Below are positions 22,824 through 35,341 of a stretch of DNA of 64,000 bases, piece after piece (the stretch's first letter is position 1; every line of letters starts with the position of its first letter). The notes under the pieces are model-generated. The model was given only the letters and a program-made list of their open reading frames with translations. It was not told the origin of the DNA and made no database searches. The stretch is taken from the NCBI GenBank assembly GCA_018873245.2, contig JAEMBT020000004.1:5442573-5506572 (forward strand), written 5' to 3'. Origin of the DNA: Archegozetes longisetosus (Eukaryota; Arthropoda; Arachnida; Sarcoptiformes; Trhypochthoniidae). The translations under genes were made by a program, and so were the position numbers.

Positions 22824-25800
22824 AGCTATGATGTTTGAATGGCATCAATTCAAAGAGAAAACTGCAATTGAAATTACAGTCGAGCTAACAGTTATACACT
22901 TTTTTATTTAGCTTTTTTTTGTATTCCTACAAAACAAACTATGCTTTCGAAACATACATCTGAATGAATGAACTCTAAATCTTATCAAATAAAACTTTAA
23001 TATCGAGCATAAACTTATTTCGAAACTCTTATGGCTTTAGAGCAAATATAATTTTGACTCAACTTTTTTTCTCTTTTCAATAGTTAGCATTGAAATCTTT
23101 GCGCAGTTTCGCTGTTTATGACACTCTTTCAAGTTTTTTCTTTTTTTCTCTCTGTAGAACCCAAAAGTCGATGAGCAGCAGCTATGATAGGTTTCAGGAT
23201 AGGGAATAGTGTTTTGTTGGATTAGTTAGCACATTTTATCAGGGACAAGAAGAAGCAAAAGGGCGTAACTGACGTTTAGCCTGGAGTTGGCACACTCTGA
23301 CTCATAACGAGTCATCAAAACGAGTTATGCTTTTCGTTGCACTTATGTTGAAGGCAACAATTCTGCTATAATTTACAAAAGGTATCTAATGTACAAAAGC
23401 ATTGGTTGTTAGGGCCACAAATTCATATGTAATATGAAATGGTTTCAAAGAAATATAGTAATAATTTTTTAGTGTATATCAAGTAAAAGTACGCATTAAT
23501 GCATTGTTTGATTGCAAAGACTGACGAATTGGCTCACGAGTCGGTCTGAGCGATAAGGAGGGGATTCGAGTTTGAGCGAAAAAAGTTAGAGAAAGCGATT
23601 GAAGAAATAGTGAGCGCGTGACAGAAAATCATGCGCTTTTCAGCTTACATATAATCTTATACACTCATAGAGTGATTCTTAAGAAAAAATCCAAAAGTAT
23701 TACAACAACGATTAATATAAACAGTATTTTCGTCAAAAACTTCAGTACCGTCTCATTGCCCCTAATGGCCTGTTGTTAGTCGGGTCACTAAGAGGTCGAA
23801 ATAATCAACCCATAGGTTGCGAAGTAATCAACCCATCGGTTGCCTTCAAGACTACAAGTTATTAAAACAACCCAACAAAAGATGATGTTTTGCTTAAACA
23901 CTTTTTAAGCTTGAAGCAATTTATTGAACAATTAACTTAACAGATGATTAAAATGAAGGTTCTCTGCAATTAAACAATTACCAAATAATTTTTTCTAAAT
24001 TGAGCAATGATTAAAAATGTTAAATTGATTCTGAAGAGTTAAGGTTGGGCTGGGGCTCGAGGTGGTCAAAAATTATTTATAGCCACATGCCCACAACTTG
24101 ACCTAATGGTATAATTTTTATCTTCATACACTTCGAATCACTAGTCGAAACTGAATACAGGGACAGTTTTAAAATTATAAATATGAACTTTCCTGAACTT
24201 TCGCTATTAGATTCACTGCATTTTCAAGAAAACCTTGTTTTGTGGTCCCGTATGGTTCCCATTCAGTGAAATTTAGCTTCAAGTAAATGTATGCCTCGAA
24301 ACAATGAGTTTGATGACTTGCTTCAATTAATTCGAATCCTTGTTGAATACCATAAACTTCTTATTCGCATTGTTGGCTTTAAGGCTCGAGCTTTGTGCGA
24401 GTCACATGCTAATAGCCATGTGAGAAGTTTTAGTTCAGTTAACTTGAGAACAGGGATGGGAAGGACTAGAAATAGTGGTTGGAAAGCTGAAGTCTTCCTA
24501 CTAAAGTTTTCACATTACTTTGTCTACAACTAACTCATATCTGAATAATGTAATTTCCATCTTTTGGTATATTAATAGAAAATTTTCTTCATTCTTTATT
24601 TAACTGAAAAGTTGATTGAGAACCAAGAAATTGGAATTCAGAAAATTAACAAAAAATGTCATGAAATGAACAATAGTATTTAGGTAGAATTTAATTATAT
24701 GTTATGCCTGTCTTTGAAGTTTTTCGACCTATTTTTCCTCTATTAGTTCCAGAATTTTTAATATGCATTAAATATAAAACATTAAACAAATTATTTATGC
24801 AAAGATTGTTAATAAATATGATGAATATTTAACAAACCATACAGAACATGTTCATTTCTCTCGTTAAAATGTTAAATCAAGCGATCGATGAGAATTTCTC
24901 ATAAATATACACCATTAGGAATTTTGAAAACAATTACCCAAAAAAAATTATTATTTAAACCAAAACCAAAACAAGCTTAATTGAAGAAGAGTTTAAAATA
25001 TTTGGAACCCTGAAAAGTTTTAAGAATATAATTTTCGGCACTTAATATTTTTGATGTTAGAAATTATTTTTTTAGTTAAAAGCTTGGTAGTGTTGGTATA
25101 AACTTGCTCAATATTCCTCACACAATCGTTGTTGAGTTTTGACTTTATTGAAAAAGGCGGTGACTCTAATTATATTTTCCCATATTATGAAACAAAACGC
25201 TACGGAAGTGGTTATAATTCACAGAAACTAGTTTGTCATTTAAATGAAAGGGATGTCAATTATTAAGCACTACCAATACTTGCATTCAAGACAAGCTTAT
25301 AATCATCTCTAGAGGCAGGAAAAGTCAACTCACTACTAGATGCGTTTCAAGCGAAATGACCAAACTTGAGAAAATAGTATCACAGCAAATATCTCTGACA
25401 TTCTGTCATTAGACTCATATATATCGATATAATATGAAAGTAATCTTACTTTCTTGGTTGAAGAATAAAAGTAAATAAACTTAGTTATCAGATGGTGAAT
25501 AGTTTTGAAGTTATTTTGTTCAAATAATAGGGTGGATGAAAATTTGCTTCAATGTGACGTGAGTTCGAAATTTCAAAACTTTCTATTTCGAACGCTCTCT
25601 TATCTACTCCTGTCTCCTTCCAAACAATTTTAAATTACCAATCGCTTAATTTAAACTAATTTACTTTAGATCCCTTCAGATCTTGTTCAATCTTTTTTTC
25701 ATTAAAACATAATCAGCTTATCTGATGTTCACAATCCACTCAAAGTCTTCTTTAGTAAAACAATTCCATTTAAAATCAATATCCATTTAAAAAGTTTTTT

Positions 25801-27175
25801 GTTAGTATATTTTAGATTAAAATTCCAAAAACAGGATCAAAAGTGAATTTTCGTGTTCAAATAGAAATCTAAAATAGTTAAGAATATTCCAGAATTTATT
25901 TGAGAGTTATCCGTTTAAATGATTTAGAGGAATTTTCAGTTCGATCTGAAAGTGCAAACTTCGAGTTTTCGGGCACCCTCTCAAATGAGTTTAGGCTTTG
26001 TTTTACCAAAAACAAAAAACTTTTTACATGTAAGAAATTTTCTTTCTCTCACGCAATTCAACAATTTAATATTTAGTTGAAGTTTATTACGTTTAATCTG
26101 CATATAATATAGTTTTAATTGTTTTTCGTTAAGTATTTGTACAATTAATACAGGAAATTAACAAAACTATTATTTGTTTGTTAAAAAATTAATATTTCAT
26201 GAGAAATATGCTTTAAAAAAGTTAATTTTATTCAATTTTATGGCAATTATTGCCAACTTATAAGGTATTAACTTATTTAGAGAGCATACTTTTCGTGTCA
26301 ATTAATCATAGCAAATGTGGCATTTCATATATTTTTACACTAATTTATATAGAGAACTTTACGCCTTAATTCACTATTAGCTGTTGTATGCCTGGATGGC
26401 GCAATCTTTTATGAATCCGTCTTGTGTCAGTTGATTTTGTCTAAAGCTTTAGAGTGTTTTTTGTAAATAGAATCTGATCTATGGTTCCCCTATTCGCTCT
26501 CCTGTACACACATTCAGCGCATAACCATTCATTGGACTGTACCGAAAACTTTTCTCTTTACAAATTGCATTACTTTTTATTACGTACTTGAAAAGTTGTT
26601 TTTGCCAACTTTTTTTTATCCTTTTTGTCCTACAATCTGAAATAGAGATAAGAGTGAGGCACCTATTTTCGAAGTGCGCCAAAAAAAGTTCATTTGATTG
26701 CCGGTAAAGCATGTGGTTTAGAAAGTATGTCTTTTTTTATCACTTTAGCGAATAGTGCAAAATTAAGACTAATCAAACAAAATCTATTGCAAAAATATCA
26801 AAAACTTGATAAGCCATGTGTTACAATTTTATCATACAATGCTTTTGTACAGTATATATCATGTTGACTGTAGCAGAAAATAAATAAAAAAGCGGCTCAC
26901 TATGTGTTAACAATATTTTTGAGTTGTGAATATCCGGGTTCGCTTTTATCATTACAACGCAAACACGGTCTCTTCACTACTTTACCTATTTCTTTAATGT
27001 CAATTAAATCTCTTCTTTCGATTAACATTTAACTCAAATGAAAACAAGTCTTTAGTTTGAAAATAATGATCAACATATTTATAATGAGTAGGATGTTTAG
27101 CCTTTAGCCACTAGAAGACTCCAATTAGTTGTCTATTAAGAACTTGGTTTTTATGCCCCTAATAAAGAGACACTT

Positions 27176-27220
27176 TGAATGGAAATTGATTGGTAAGAGT
27201 GGGGGTTTGAGTCCTGGTTA
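27176..27220 (+). repeat. Degenerate tRNA-like (SINE-like) promoter fragment
   Basis: TGGAAATTGATTGGTAAGAG resembles a pol III A box, and GGTTTGAGTCC just downstream matches the B-box consensus GGTTCGANTCC with one change. The spacing is too short for a real tRNA gene, so at most this is an old SINE fragment. Weak call. Confidence 0.2.
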
Positions 27221-28872
27221 TAGAGTGCTCGAGCGCACACTATGCTTAGAGGGTCTTCTCCCTTTTGAGGAATTAATAACTTTGAGGTAAAATCATTATC
27301 ATTGATCACCCCTTCGTGCACTAAAGCGCCCATAAAATAAATAAATCAAGTCCAACTTTATCTAAATCAATATTGCTAAACCTTTTCTCTTCATGTTTAT
27401 CGCTACATCGCATTGTACTCACATGTTTCAATTTCTTTTATTCTATACTTCCACAAAATTATTTCTCAAACCAAGGCTCAGTCTTTGTTTTGCATCAGAT
27501 ATAATAATTTGCAACGTTTCAGTCAATTGATTCATAATATTTACTTGTATTGCAAGAAAAGAAGAGCCAAAGCCTCAAATCGATGCGAGCAAAATGAATT
27601 TTGTGCGAAGAAGTGGATGACTAGGATTTAAAAGATAAGAAATTCATTTGAAATGGTGCGATAGAATTAGATTTGGATTGGTTGAAAAGAGGACAGCTCT
27701 GAATGAGAAAATCAAATTGAGCAAGAAACCATTCACACCAAACAAAGTCAGACTTAATGTTTGGTGGAGCTCGAAATGAGAGTTAAAATAAAGGCCAAAT
27801 TATTCTCAAATTTACACTTATGTAGTCAGTGGTTCTAAAATGATTATTAGGGCCTCTTTCGGCCGATTGATGGTTAGGGACGTTATCACTAGGTGCAAAT
27901 TGAACTTTAAGAAGTGAATTAGACTAAGATCATTATGCCTGTAGGAGAAGGAGATTAGCCTTTAAATTATGACGCCATACAAACAGGTTGAATAAATCAT
28001 TAGAAAGTAAAAGTATAAGTTTCAATCTATTAGTTTTAAGTATCTCTGCATATGTAATAAAAATCAAATTTCTAACTTAACTTTAACAACTTTTCCTGTC
28101 ATCAGTCGCTTTCCCTTTGACTAAGGCTTCATTAGCCTATCATTCAAACTGAATTTAGACTTTCATTCAATGCCAGTTAAATGTTTTTCTCCTCAAATAA
28201 GTATCAAATTACATGACTGAATGAATTTTCTCGGGCTTTCTCTCACTATGAAAAGTGTATTTTAATCAAAAAGAATAGGAAGAATAAGCATAAACTATAT
28301 TTTGACAAGAAGAGATCAAACATGTTAGCTGCCAACAAATATATTGGTTGACACCCTTTCGAATAAATATCTAACTTTTTAACCAGTATTTAATGGATTG
28401 AATGCAACCGATGATTTTATAAATAAGTATTGAAGAAATTAATTTTTATAGATGTTCTTTAAAATTAATTCAATGATTAAAGGCTTCTGTGATGGTTTCG
28501 GGCGTTAACATTGCGCTAACTTGGCTTCAAAACGATTGCCGAGTTAAAAAACCAGATAATAAAAGCTTGTTTTTATTCTGAACCTGAAACACCTGTACTA
28601 CAATACAAAGAACTTTCAAGTTTTCAACTAAACAATGAGCTGAGATCGTGTTCAAAGGGTGTCATTGCATTCGAGCCAGTGTTTTATGCCCTAAAATAAT
28701 TCAAAATTCCAAATGAGTTGACAACTAATTTTTGTTTTATGGCTGCGAAATATAGAGGCTATAAAAAGTTGAGATAAAAATCATATCCAATAAAAGATTT
28801 ACTGTGATTAAGGCTAAGAAACTCAGACTGTACAGGATATAGTATGTCTCTTTGACCAAAACGTTTTATGAT

Positions 28873-28924
28873 TTGGTTTGGGTTTGTTTGGGTCTGTTTG
28901 AGTCTGTTTGGGTCTGTTTGGGTC
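28873..28924. repeat. 10-bp tandem repeat, about five units
   Basis: Repeating GGGTCTGTTT with small variations (GGGTTTGTTT, GAGTCTGTTT). Intergenic. Confidence 0.85.
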
Positions 28925-29640
28925 ACGTTAGGGCGGAAGGCATACAACAGTTTGATAAAGTTAGTAAATTGAGTCACTGAGTCACTGAGTCTGAGGTAAT
29001 GATGTGGACAGATCAATTGGTCTGAAGACCAAAATAGCTTCTCAACACTTGTTTAGTTCTTGGTTGGTTTTATTGTCAGCCACAATTGATAGGAAATTTT
29101 TACCTCGCAAAACTCGTACAATATTTTAGCGGATAAACAAACATATATTCGTGAGTAAATACGGATCTAGTTATGTAATTTGCATACCTTTATGGCCTGA
29201 AATTCTGATATGAATTACAAAAAGTTGTCGACTACCGAACTATCGTATTATTTACTATGAGATAGTCTGCTATGTTTAAAGAGTGAGAAATTGATTTCAT
29301 GTAAAAATATTCAACTCTATAATTGAAGAATAAAATTTATTTTATGTTAACTCATTTAAAATGCAGATCCATAACAGATTTATAAGTTGAGCTCACGACC
29401 CAAGTATGATAGATCCAGAAAATATCAATAATAGTGTTGATGGTTTCGAACTACTTTTTTATGGAAACTTTGACTTTTGTTAAACATACATACTACTATC
29501 TTTTTTTGTAATGCACAAGCCTGTAAATTATTGTATTTCCAGCTTCAAAAACAACCTCATGTTCAATTCATGAACAGTTTTTAAAAATTTATTCTTTATA
29601 GAATATTTACTGAAATCGTTTTGCCAAAATAATGAGTACG

Positions 29641-29865
29641 GTTCGGGGCTTCAAAATGATGCATAGCTACGAGAAAAGCACAGTTGCCATGTCATCCTCT
29701 CTGTCAGGCATATGAATTTAAACTAAATTTTCAACTGCAATTGGTATGATTTAAAAAATAATTAAAAATTCAATGCGATACTACATGAATTATTATGATC
29801 AGATAGAAATGTTGGCATAGCAATAGATTCGTTGTAGCTATGCATTATTTTAAAGTGATCAAGTA
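29641..29865. mobile_element. 225-bp inverted-repeat element, family 2, copy 1
   Basis: It begins GTTCGGGGCTTCAAAATGAT followed by GCATAGCTACGA and ends with GTAGCTATGCATTATTTTAA, so the ends are imperfect inverted repeats (CTTCAAAATGATGCATAGCT). A second copy of the same length lies at 43801-44025 and shares both ends and internal phrases such as ATGAATTAT and AGAAATGTTGGCA. It has no coding capacity, so it is a MITE-like family of unknown superfamily. Confidence 0.65.
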
Positions 29866-31600
29866 AGGAGTATAATATGCTAGTCAAGTAATAAAATATG
29901 GAAAAATACATGTTCTTATCATTACATATAAACTGCAATCTACGGTAATGGCTTGAGAAGCAATGCTAAATTTAAATTGTCTAACTAATAGATAATGAAA
30001 CTTCGATAAGACTTAAATCTGACTTTTTGTACTTTTACCATTTGCCAAGTGTTTCAGTCTGAAAATGATATTTACTATCAATAACTTATTGAAATGAGTT
30101 TTGTTATGAAATAAATAGCATAAATGAATGGCAAAAAAGTTTAAGGAATGATTGGTGAAATTAGTGGATTAGGAAAAAGAAATTTCATCATATAAGCGTA
30201 GTATGAATTGCATACGTGACAGAACATTATATAACTAGACTGCAGGACTACAATTTGTTGCATCATTCTATCATTCTTTTGATTTGTCAGCAAATAGATA
30301 TGAATTATGTGAATGCAGGCACGTATAAACGAGCCACACATTGCATTCACATACTGTATAGAGACCTTTCTCATTATTTTCTTCTCAATCAAATCTCATC
30401 TCATTTAGGAACCCATATCGCAACCAATTGGGTTTAAGAAGAAAAATATCCCTTGTATGGATGCAAACCTATCACATAAATCTGAAAATTTACTGATAAA
30501 ATTACATAATTAATGTATAACTATTCAAACGACTCGCACAAAGCTATATAGATATGGAAAAAGTTAGGAATCGTGTTGTTACTGAACTTGATGATAAACG
30601 TCACGAACATTTAGTTTGATTTGGCCACTTTTATAGCGTCACATGATTGAGAATTTAAATTAAATTTTGTTTTTGTTTTGTTTTTCTCACGGGTTAGTGG
30701 TTCGCAATCGGCCTAATCGGATTGAGGAAGACCTGCGGGTGCGCTGACCTATGATTTGGATCATTTGCGGGTCTCTAACACACCTTATAAAAGGACTGTA
30801 TATTAAATTGGTTGACATAACACAAACACAATTAATGTATATGACATCAAATTATTATCACGACATGAAGTATAACATTTGACTAGCTTTCAAATAAATA
30901 ATAGTGCAGATTATAAATATATGATTAACAAAACCTTGAATTTGGATAAGGAATTCATGATAATACACTTTAGTGATTGAAGTCGGTTGTGCGCTTACAA
31001 AAATATGAGCTAAAGTTTTCATCTTTTAACCAATTGACGCAGTGTCTAGAGAAATTAAATTTGGTGCACAGATAAACCAATTATAATCTCATACTGTATA
31101 ATTCAAGGAAAATTTCTAATCTTTCATCATTCTCTTTTTGTTATTTTAAAGATAACTTTGCTAAAAAACAAAATATATCCTTCAAGTTTCTCCAAGTAAC
31201 ATTAATATTACCTATCAAGTATAAATTTCAAAACTTCTCCACAGAATAGTTCAATTTATAAAACTTTGATCGATTGGCAAACTTTTAAGCTATGTTTTAA
31301 GGTTTGTAATCAGCTGGTTGTATTGCAGAAAAATGAAGCTTTCTCAAAATCAACTCAATGTTCAGCACAATAATTAGTAATTACATTGATTTAGTAGGAA
31401 TGGCTAAAAAACATTGAAATTTCATCTGCAGTTTGATCATAACGGTAATTTTGAGGCTGAAACATATCTAAATTTATAAAGTTCATGTAACTGTTGACTA
31501 AACTCGAACAAAGAAACATTACATCTAGGGTATAGTTCTGTCAATGTGTACATTGCTATCACTCAGCTTTAGTTAAACCTTCATGATTGATAGTTTCCAT

Positions 31601-32070
31601 TAGTGATCATTATTCCCGAGAGTCGTGACTCGAGAGTCTCGAACTGGAACGCCTGACCAAGACTCGAGAATCTGGACGAGAGTCTCGACTCTGAAAATTT
31701 GAATAATTCAGTATTAAAAATGTAATAATTGAAGGATTTTTCATTAAAAATTGCATATAAAATGAAGTATACACAATACTATATCATAATTTATTATCTG
31801 AATATGTTCAAAATAAACAAAGTACACTCCCTAAAGCTAAATTTCACTTAAGGAGACAAAAAAGATTAAAAGAAAAGAATTTCTAAATATTTCTTTTTTC
31901 AGTGTATAGTGCGAGTTGTTTTCTATATTCATCGGCATCAAAGCTGAACATAAATTGTGATAAATCTTATTAAATTCTATAACTACAACAATTTTAAATC
32001 AAAACTTGTCCTTTCGAGTCTTGGGTACACTTGATTGAGACTCGAGTCTGAACTCTCGTAACGACCACTA
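31601..32070. mobile_element. Non-autonomous hAT-like element, 470 bp
   Basis: The left end is TAGTGATCATTATTCCCGAG and the right end reads as the complement of TAGTGGTCGTTACGAGAG, giving imperfect terminal inverted repeats. It is flanked by GTTTCCAT (31593-31600) and GTTTTCAT (32071-32078), an 8-bp target duplication with one mismatch, as in hAT elements. Subterminal regions carry many copies of ACTCGAGA/TCTCGAGT-type motifs, also common in hATs. The interior is AT-rich with no transposase. Confidence 0.72.
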
Positions 32071-32997
32071 GTTTTCATGTAGTTACATTATCAGTTGTTT
32101 TTGAATTTTCTAAACATTTTCATTCAGATTAGCTGCAAATATAAGATGAAAATTAAATTGGTTCAAAAAATGCTATAAATGTTTTTGTGATTAAAACTAG
32201 CACATGCATTCATTTTTGTTTCTGATCAGTCCAAGTTCCTTATTATCAATCAATAGGTATATCTAAAGCTGAACACTTTTGCATGATATATAGAAGATAA
32301 CAGACATCTTCAGCTCTTGTCATGCAGTTGGTATGAGTAATACTCATTTAGACTTGGCTTCAAATTACCTCAAATAACCATTATTTACAAATGTGACTCA
32401 AAGGAGCCTAAAATAATAGATTTAAACTGTATTATATTAATTACATTAATAATAGCAATTAAATGTTCAGATACAACTAAAGTACAATCAAATTTAGCAT
32501 AAACTACTGATTATTGCAACGTTTAAGTATGTTGTTTGCTATTACGTGAAATTAGTGGAGAGATTAAAGTGAAATGAGGGCTATATCGCAAGGTATGAAA
32601 AATATGAAAATGAGTTTGGACTCAAAATAGGTTTATTTAACAAATTAAGTTTAATGAGTGAAATAATAAACAGTACAAATTTAGAGAATGAATTACATAT
32701 GTATTTGATATAATAAAAGAGAATTAAATCAGCATTTTATTAATGAGCATATAATATGCGATTATGTAATAATTGGAGTTTGAACCATAAAATTCGATAT
32801 GAACTAAGAGATAAATTGACCAAACCATTAATAGAAAGTGTTATAAAAAGATGAATACTATATAATGAATGAGTAGCGAAAGTAATGTATATAATCATGT
32901 GATGCGAAAACTTATCAATTGGCAATTCTTTTATTCAAAGTAATTGGGATTTAGTTTAATGTCATTTCCATTTAATTCAAGTATTTTCGCATCCATT

Positions 32998-33879
32998 TTA
33001 AGCTTTTGTAGCAGCTTTTTTAGTGGCGCCTTTCTTCGGCTTTGGTGAACCGGTCTTTTTGGTGGCTTTGGTCACCCGTTTCTTAGGTGTCGCCTTCTTC
33101 TTCAAAGCCTGTTTCTTAGCAGCTGGCGACTTCTTCGGGGATATCGACTTCTTTGGAGATTTTGGAGATGAGGCAGCGGCAGCTTCAGCAGTGGTTTCCG
33201 GGTTCTCGTCAGAAGAGGAGGCAGACTGTTTTGGAGGAGAGGCTTTCTTTTTAGGTGAGCTCTTCTTTTTAGTCGGTTTTGGAGATTTTGAGGTACTCTT
33301 GGCTTTTGTGGCTTTGGCGCCTGTCTTCTTCACTGCAGCTTTTTTTACCTTCTTTGCTGGACTCTCAGTGGCCACCGGTTCCGCGCTTGGCGCCTCTTCC
33401 GCGTTTTCAGGATTGCTATCGGTTGTCGTCAATTCTGTCTTTTTGGGTGATGCCGAACGAGATCGTGAGGGAGACGGAGATTTTGCAGCTTTGGTTGCTT
33501 TTTTAGCACCAGTTTTGCCGCTCTTTTTAGCTGATGAGTCACCACCCTTTTTGGCGCCACGCTTTACCGCCTTCTTTGCCGGGGACTTTTTCGGCGATTT
33601 TTTATCTTCACTCGATGGAGTTGTGGTCGGCGTCGGGTTTAAAACATTACCGATTTCGTCGTTTTCATTGTTGGCCACGTTATTAGTCGGGTTAGTTTCT
33701 GATTTTGGCGCTCGTTTTCCTTTAGTCGCCGCTTTCTTTTTGGCGGGACTTTTGCTTTTCGGTGGACTCCTGGTTGGGCTTTTCGCGTCTTTTTTAGGAG
33801 TCCTCTTCGGAGATCCACTTTTTGGCGCACTTTCTGCCACTTTATTGACTGTTTTGGCGGCTTTAGGTTTCGCTTTCAT
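32998..33879 (-). CDS. Lys/Ser/Pro-rich protein like a linker-histone tail, 293 aa, intronless
   Basis: A single frame starting at the ATG at 33877-33879 (minus strand) and ending at TAA 32998-33000. The protein is almost wholly Lys, Ala, Ser, Pro and Thr, with many SPKK/TPKK-type motifs (SPKRTPKK, SPAKKKAATK, KSISPKKSP, ATPKKR). Such motifs bind the DNA minor groove in histone H1 and sperm-specific H1 tails and are cyclin-dependent kinase sites. I see no winged-helix globular domain, signal peptide or other fold, so it is a tail without an H1 body. It may be a chromatin-condensing or sperm nuclear basic protein, or another nucleolar basic protein. It is divergent from EMC3, with about 620 bases between the two starts. 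The gene is visibly GC-richer than its surroundings. Confidence 0.8.
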   Translation of the reverse strand: MKAKPKAAKTVNKVAESAPKSGSPKRTPKKDAKSPTRSPPKSKSPAKKKAATKGKRAPKSETNPTNNVANNENDEIGNVLNPTPTTTPSSEDKKSPKKSPAKKAVKRGAKKGGDSSAKKSGKTGAKKATKAAKSPSPSRSRSASPKKTELTTTDSNPENAEEAPSAEPVATESPAKKVKKAAVKKTGAKATKAKSTSKSPKPTKKKSSPKKKASPPKQSASSSDENPETTAEAAAASSPKSPKKSISPKKSPAAKKQALKKKATPKKRVTKATKKTGSPKPKKGATKKAATKA

Positions 33880-34500
33880 TAAAAACAATTAACTTATTAC
33901 TCCATTTTTAAAAAATGCATTCATTTTTATCTAATTTAGTTAATTATTTATTAGAAATTAATAAAAAACAAGCTTAGTATCGAATTAAAAACAATTAAAA
34001 TTAAAAATAGAAGAAAAACACGTTGTTTGGCTTAAAAATAGAAACGAATAGAGAAATGAAACAAAAACTAAACAATAAATACCTTTTGGCGGCATTTTTC
34101 ACATAAATTTAATGCGAATTGAGTCAAGTCGATAATAGAAACAATTAAATGATTATTTAGGATTAAATAAAAACACAATTAGATGGTTTGCGTTCAATTA
34201 GAATTGATTTTGATATGAAATTATGTGTAAATTCAATAGAAACACAACTCATTTATTAATGACTTCAAAATTTTCTGTTTTAACCGTTATTTTAGTGCTA
34301 ACACATAACACGTGTCTCCCATTGGCTTCCATACCAGTTAATGTAGATTTGAATTAAACCAATCACTGAGTCAGCAACTCTTCAAACTGTTTATCTATCG
34401 ACAGATGACACCACTTTTGTATCCAATAGCATTTCATGTGTTATGAACGATAAAATACCTATTAATTATAGTTAATATATACATCAATTAAATCAATAAA
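33880..34500. promoter_or_regulatory. Shared upstream region of the histone-tail-like gene and EMC3
   Basis: The two genes are head to head with 621 bases between start codons, so the interval probably holds both promoters. A perfect CACGTG E-box lies at 34309-34314, the site class bound by Myc/Max/Mxd dimers. I see no clear TATA box. Function is inferred from position only. Confidence 0.4.
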
Positions 34501-35341
34501 ATGTCCGACGATTTAGTATTAGATCCAAACATAAGAGTTTGGGTATTCCTGCCGATAGTGATCATAACATTCTTCGTGGGAATACTAAGACATTACGTCT
34601 CAATACTTATCTCGTCTACAAAAAAGATTGAGTTACAGCAAGTGATGGACAGCCAGGCCATGATTAGGAGCAGACTCTTGAGAGAAAATGGAAGATACTT
34701 ACCAAAACAGGTGAATCACTTGATCACTCGATTGCCATTCGATCAATTAATTAATTTGTTTATGAATTTTAGTCATTTTTAATGCGTCGCCATTTCTTCA
34801 ACAACGAGGAAAGTGGTTATTTCAAAGTCAGTCAAAAGCGACCGTCCACTGCACCAAACCCTATGACCGACCCGTCTATGATGACCGACATGTTGAAGGG
34901 AAACGTGACTAATGTCTTGCCTATGATATTGATTGGTGGTTGGATTAATTGGACCTTCTCTGGTTTTGTCACCACTAAAGTTCCTTTCCTTTGACTCTAA
35001 GATTTAAGCCAATGCTTCAAAGAGGCATTGAGTTGATGTCCTTAGACGCCTCTTGGGTCAGTTCTGCTTCGTGGTATTTCCTCAATGTATTCGGCTTAAG
35101 AAGTATTTACGCTCTCGTATTGGGAGAGAACAATGCTGCCGATCAGACTAGAGTAATGCAGGACCAGATGTCTGGAGCGGCGATGGCTATGCCTACAGAC
35201 CCCAAGCAGGCATTTAAGGCCGAATGGGAGGCATTAGAAATATGTGAACATCAGTGGTCTCTCAAAAATGTAGAGAACGAGTTGACTGGCGTTTCTCTTT
35301 CACAAGAAAGTAGTTCATTGACTAATAGTAACGGCAATTGA
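34501..35341 (+). CDS. EMC3: ER membrane protein complex subunit 3 (EMC3/TMEM111), two exons, one apparent missing base
   Basis: Exons 34501-34710 (GT donor GTGAAT) and 34773-35341 (acceptor TTTTAG). The product is about 259 aa; human EMC3 is 261. EMC3 is the Oxa1/YidC-like core subunit of the ER membrane complex, which inserts membrane proteins. Near-invariant stretches are visible: [20 protein letters not shown] (first membrane helix), [26 protein letters not shown] (second helix), [10 protein letters not shown], then [34 protein letters not shown] (third helix), and [10 protein letters not shown] near the end. Oddity: after KVPF the frame stops at once unless one C is added around 34987-34991 (family sequence FPLTLRF). 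With that base the model closes exactly. No intron fits there, and EMC3 is a core gene, so an assembly error is likeliest. Confidence 0.93.

Larger units (their letters stand above)
21741..32997. other. Gene-poor 11-kb region between Mxd and the histone-tail-like gene
   Basis: No frame longer than about 90 codons and no recognisable exon. It contains a (TTA)n tract (21781-21811), a 93-bp inverted-repeat element (22731-22823), a GC-richer block at about 23260-23650 that might be an upstream promoter or 5' exon of Mxd, a tRNA-like fragment near 27180, a 10-bp tandem repeat (28873-28924), a 225-bp inverted-repeat element (29641-29865) and a hAT-like element (31601-32070). Long-intron genes with tiny exons cannot be excluded. 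Confidence 0.45.

Noticed and set aside
24291-24533. 80-codon frame starting with an ATG
   Set aside because: No recognisable motif and no flanking exons; length expected by chance in 11 kb.
27151-27333. 60-codon antisense frame overlapping the tRNA-like fragment
   Set aside because: No features; probably chance.
30690-30785. GC-richer block with GGTTCGCAATC and GCGGGT phrases
   Set aside because: Looked tRNA- or SINE-like, but no A box, cloverleaf or second copy was found.
33023-33892. 289-codon frame on the plus strand opposite the Lys-rich gene
   Set aside because: A Phe/Leu/Gly-rich shadow of the Lys/Ser/Pro codons of the minus-strand gene.
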